From the NCBI GenBank assembly GCA_000597885.1, contig CP004371.1, forward strand, positions 3,116,501 to 3,180,500: 64,000 nt of DNA, in the 5' to 3' direction. Numbering within the stretch: position 1 is the stretch's first letter; each line of letters starts with the position of its first letter. Shown one piece after another: positions 63,595 to 64,000 of this stretch. The DNA is from Flammeovirgaceae bacterium 311 (GTDB lineage: Bacteria; Bacteroidota; Bacteroidia; Cytophagales; Cyclobacteriaceae). A program made the translations under genes and the position numbers. The notes below the pieces were generated by a model. The model was not told where the DNA came from. It was given only the letters and a program-made list of their open reading frames with translations, and did not search any database.

Positions 63595-64000
63595 TGTTGA
63601 GCCCTGAGATACTGTTTATACTCAATGTATTTGAAAGACACTTCACAAAACAAAGTCTTAATATCTTCATCGCCAGTCTTCTCGAAAAGCATTTTGAGTC
63701 TTTCCATTTTAATCTCTAATTGCTCAAGCATCCAAATGAGGCTATATCTCTTAAGGTATAATTTCAGCTTCCTATGCATATTAACTGCCCTGTCTGATGA
63801 GGGCTTTGGATGAATATTTCCAAGTTTATCCCTATATAAATGATCATTGAAGTCTTCATCACAGGGGTCTATACAGTTGCCTTCATCATTAGACTTAGCC
63901 CTATTAACATAGGAACAACAGTATATAAGGTTAGTATATTTCTTGCTTAGATTTGGATGAGTAGACTGGGGAAGGAAGTGATCAATTTGAAAAGAATGAA
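63591..64000 (-). CDS. HNH endonuclease, C-terminal part, runs off the window
   Basis: The frame is open from the window edge to a stop at 63591; the ATG at 63779 is internal. Visible residues include the HNH core SFQIDHFLPQSTHPNLSKKY, then TNLIYCCSYVNRAKSN and later CIDPCDEDFNDHLYRDKLG. The DH pair and downstream Asn fit an HNH metal site. The last ~60 residues are a charged helical tail (LEQLEIKMERLKMLFEKTG). It overlaps the methyltransferase start by 4 bp, so it is probably the nuclease or a nuclease subunit of the same restriction system. Confidence 0.82.
   Translation of the reverse strand, partial: HSFQIDHFLPQSTHPNLSKKYTNLIYCCSYVNRAKSNDEGNCIDPCDEDFNDHLYRDKLGNIHPKPSSDRAVNMHRKLKLYLKRYSLIWMLEQLEIKMERLKMLFEKTGDEDIKTLFCEVSFKYIEYKQYLRAQQ

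Overview
The window comes from a Bacteroidota chromosome, most likely order Cytophagales. The evidence is a SusC/SusD pair, a hybrid two-component system (HTCS) fused to an AraC domain, a type IX secretion C-terminal domain, TAnnTTTG-type -7 boxes and near absence of Shine-Dalgarno sites. I cannot name the genus from sequence alone.

Region 1 (1-38 kb) is a large beta-mannan utilisation locus, almost all on the minus strand. It holds the N-terminus of a GH3 enzyme, a GH9 endoglucanase, a vanadium-haloperoxidase/PAP2-like lipoprotein beside a giant VCBS/ASPIC lipoprotein, a GH27 alpha-galactosidase, an SGNH esterase and a type IX-secreted GH26 mannanase with an N-terminal CBM. These are followed by two surface glycan-binding lipoproteins, SusD, SusC, the HTCS sensor/regulator and a second GH3. 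A plus-strand pair (MFS transporter and sialate-O-acetylesterase-like protein) and an aldo/keto reductase follow. Then comes a tight operon GH26 - Na+/solute symporter - GH130 mannosylglucose phosphorylase - AGE-family epimerase, with an AraC regulator divergent from it. The logic is surface cleavage and debranching of galacto(gluco)mannan, import by SusCD, trimming to mannobiose, uptake by the symporter, epimerisation to mannosyl-glucose and phosphorolysis. The promoters of the two GH26 genes share a 25-bp element at identical spacing from a -7 box.

Region 2 (39-46 kb) is ordinary housekeeping or accessory DNA: a zinc alcohol dehydrogenase with a small tail-anchored partner, two single-domain response regulators, small exported proteins and a DUF2911 protein.

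Region 3 (46-64 kb) is an accessory zone of gene remnants, mobile elements and defence genes that looks more AT-rich from about 50.6 kb. It has a macro-domain/Fic chimeric remnant, RtcB, a REP-associated IS200-like transposase with REP-like hairpins, a WYL-regulator remnant, a DUF6933 protein and a lipoprotein. Then come an orphan AbiEi-type regulator and a full-length Fic protein, divergent across a 566-bp control region dense in palindromes and helically phased repeats. These are followed by an McrB/McrC-like type IV restriction pair. Last is an Eco57I/TaqI-like DNA methyltransferase gene with an upstream HNH nuclease that overlaps it by 4 bp. The methyltransferase is split by two independent insertions: an IS21-family element with a 5-bp target duplication and an IS5-family element with a TA duplication. 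Removing both in silico restores one 535-codon frame.

The strongest candidates for undescribed biology are the AbiEi/Fic control region, the duplicated GH26 promoter element and the macro-Fic chimera that keeps the Fic inhibitory motif but has lost the catalytic motif.
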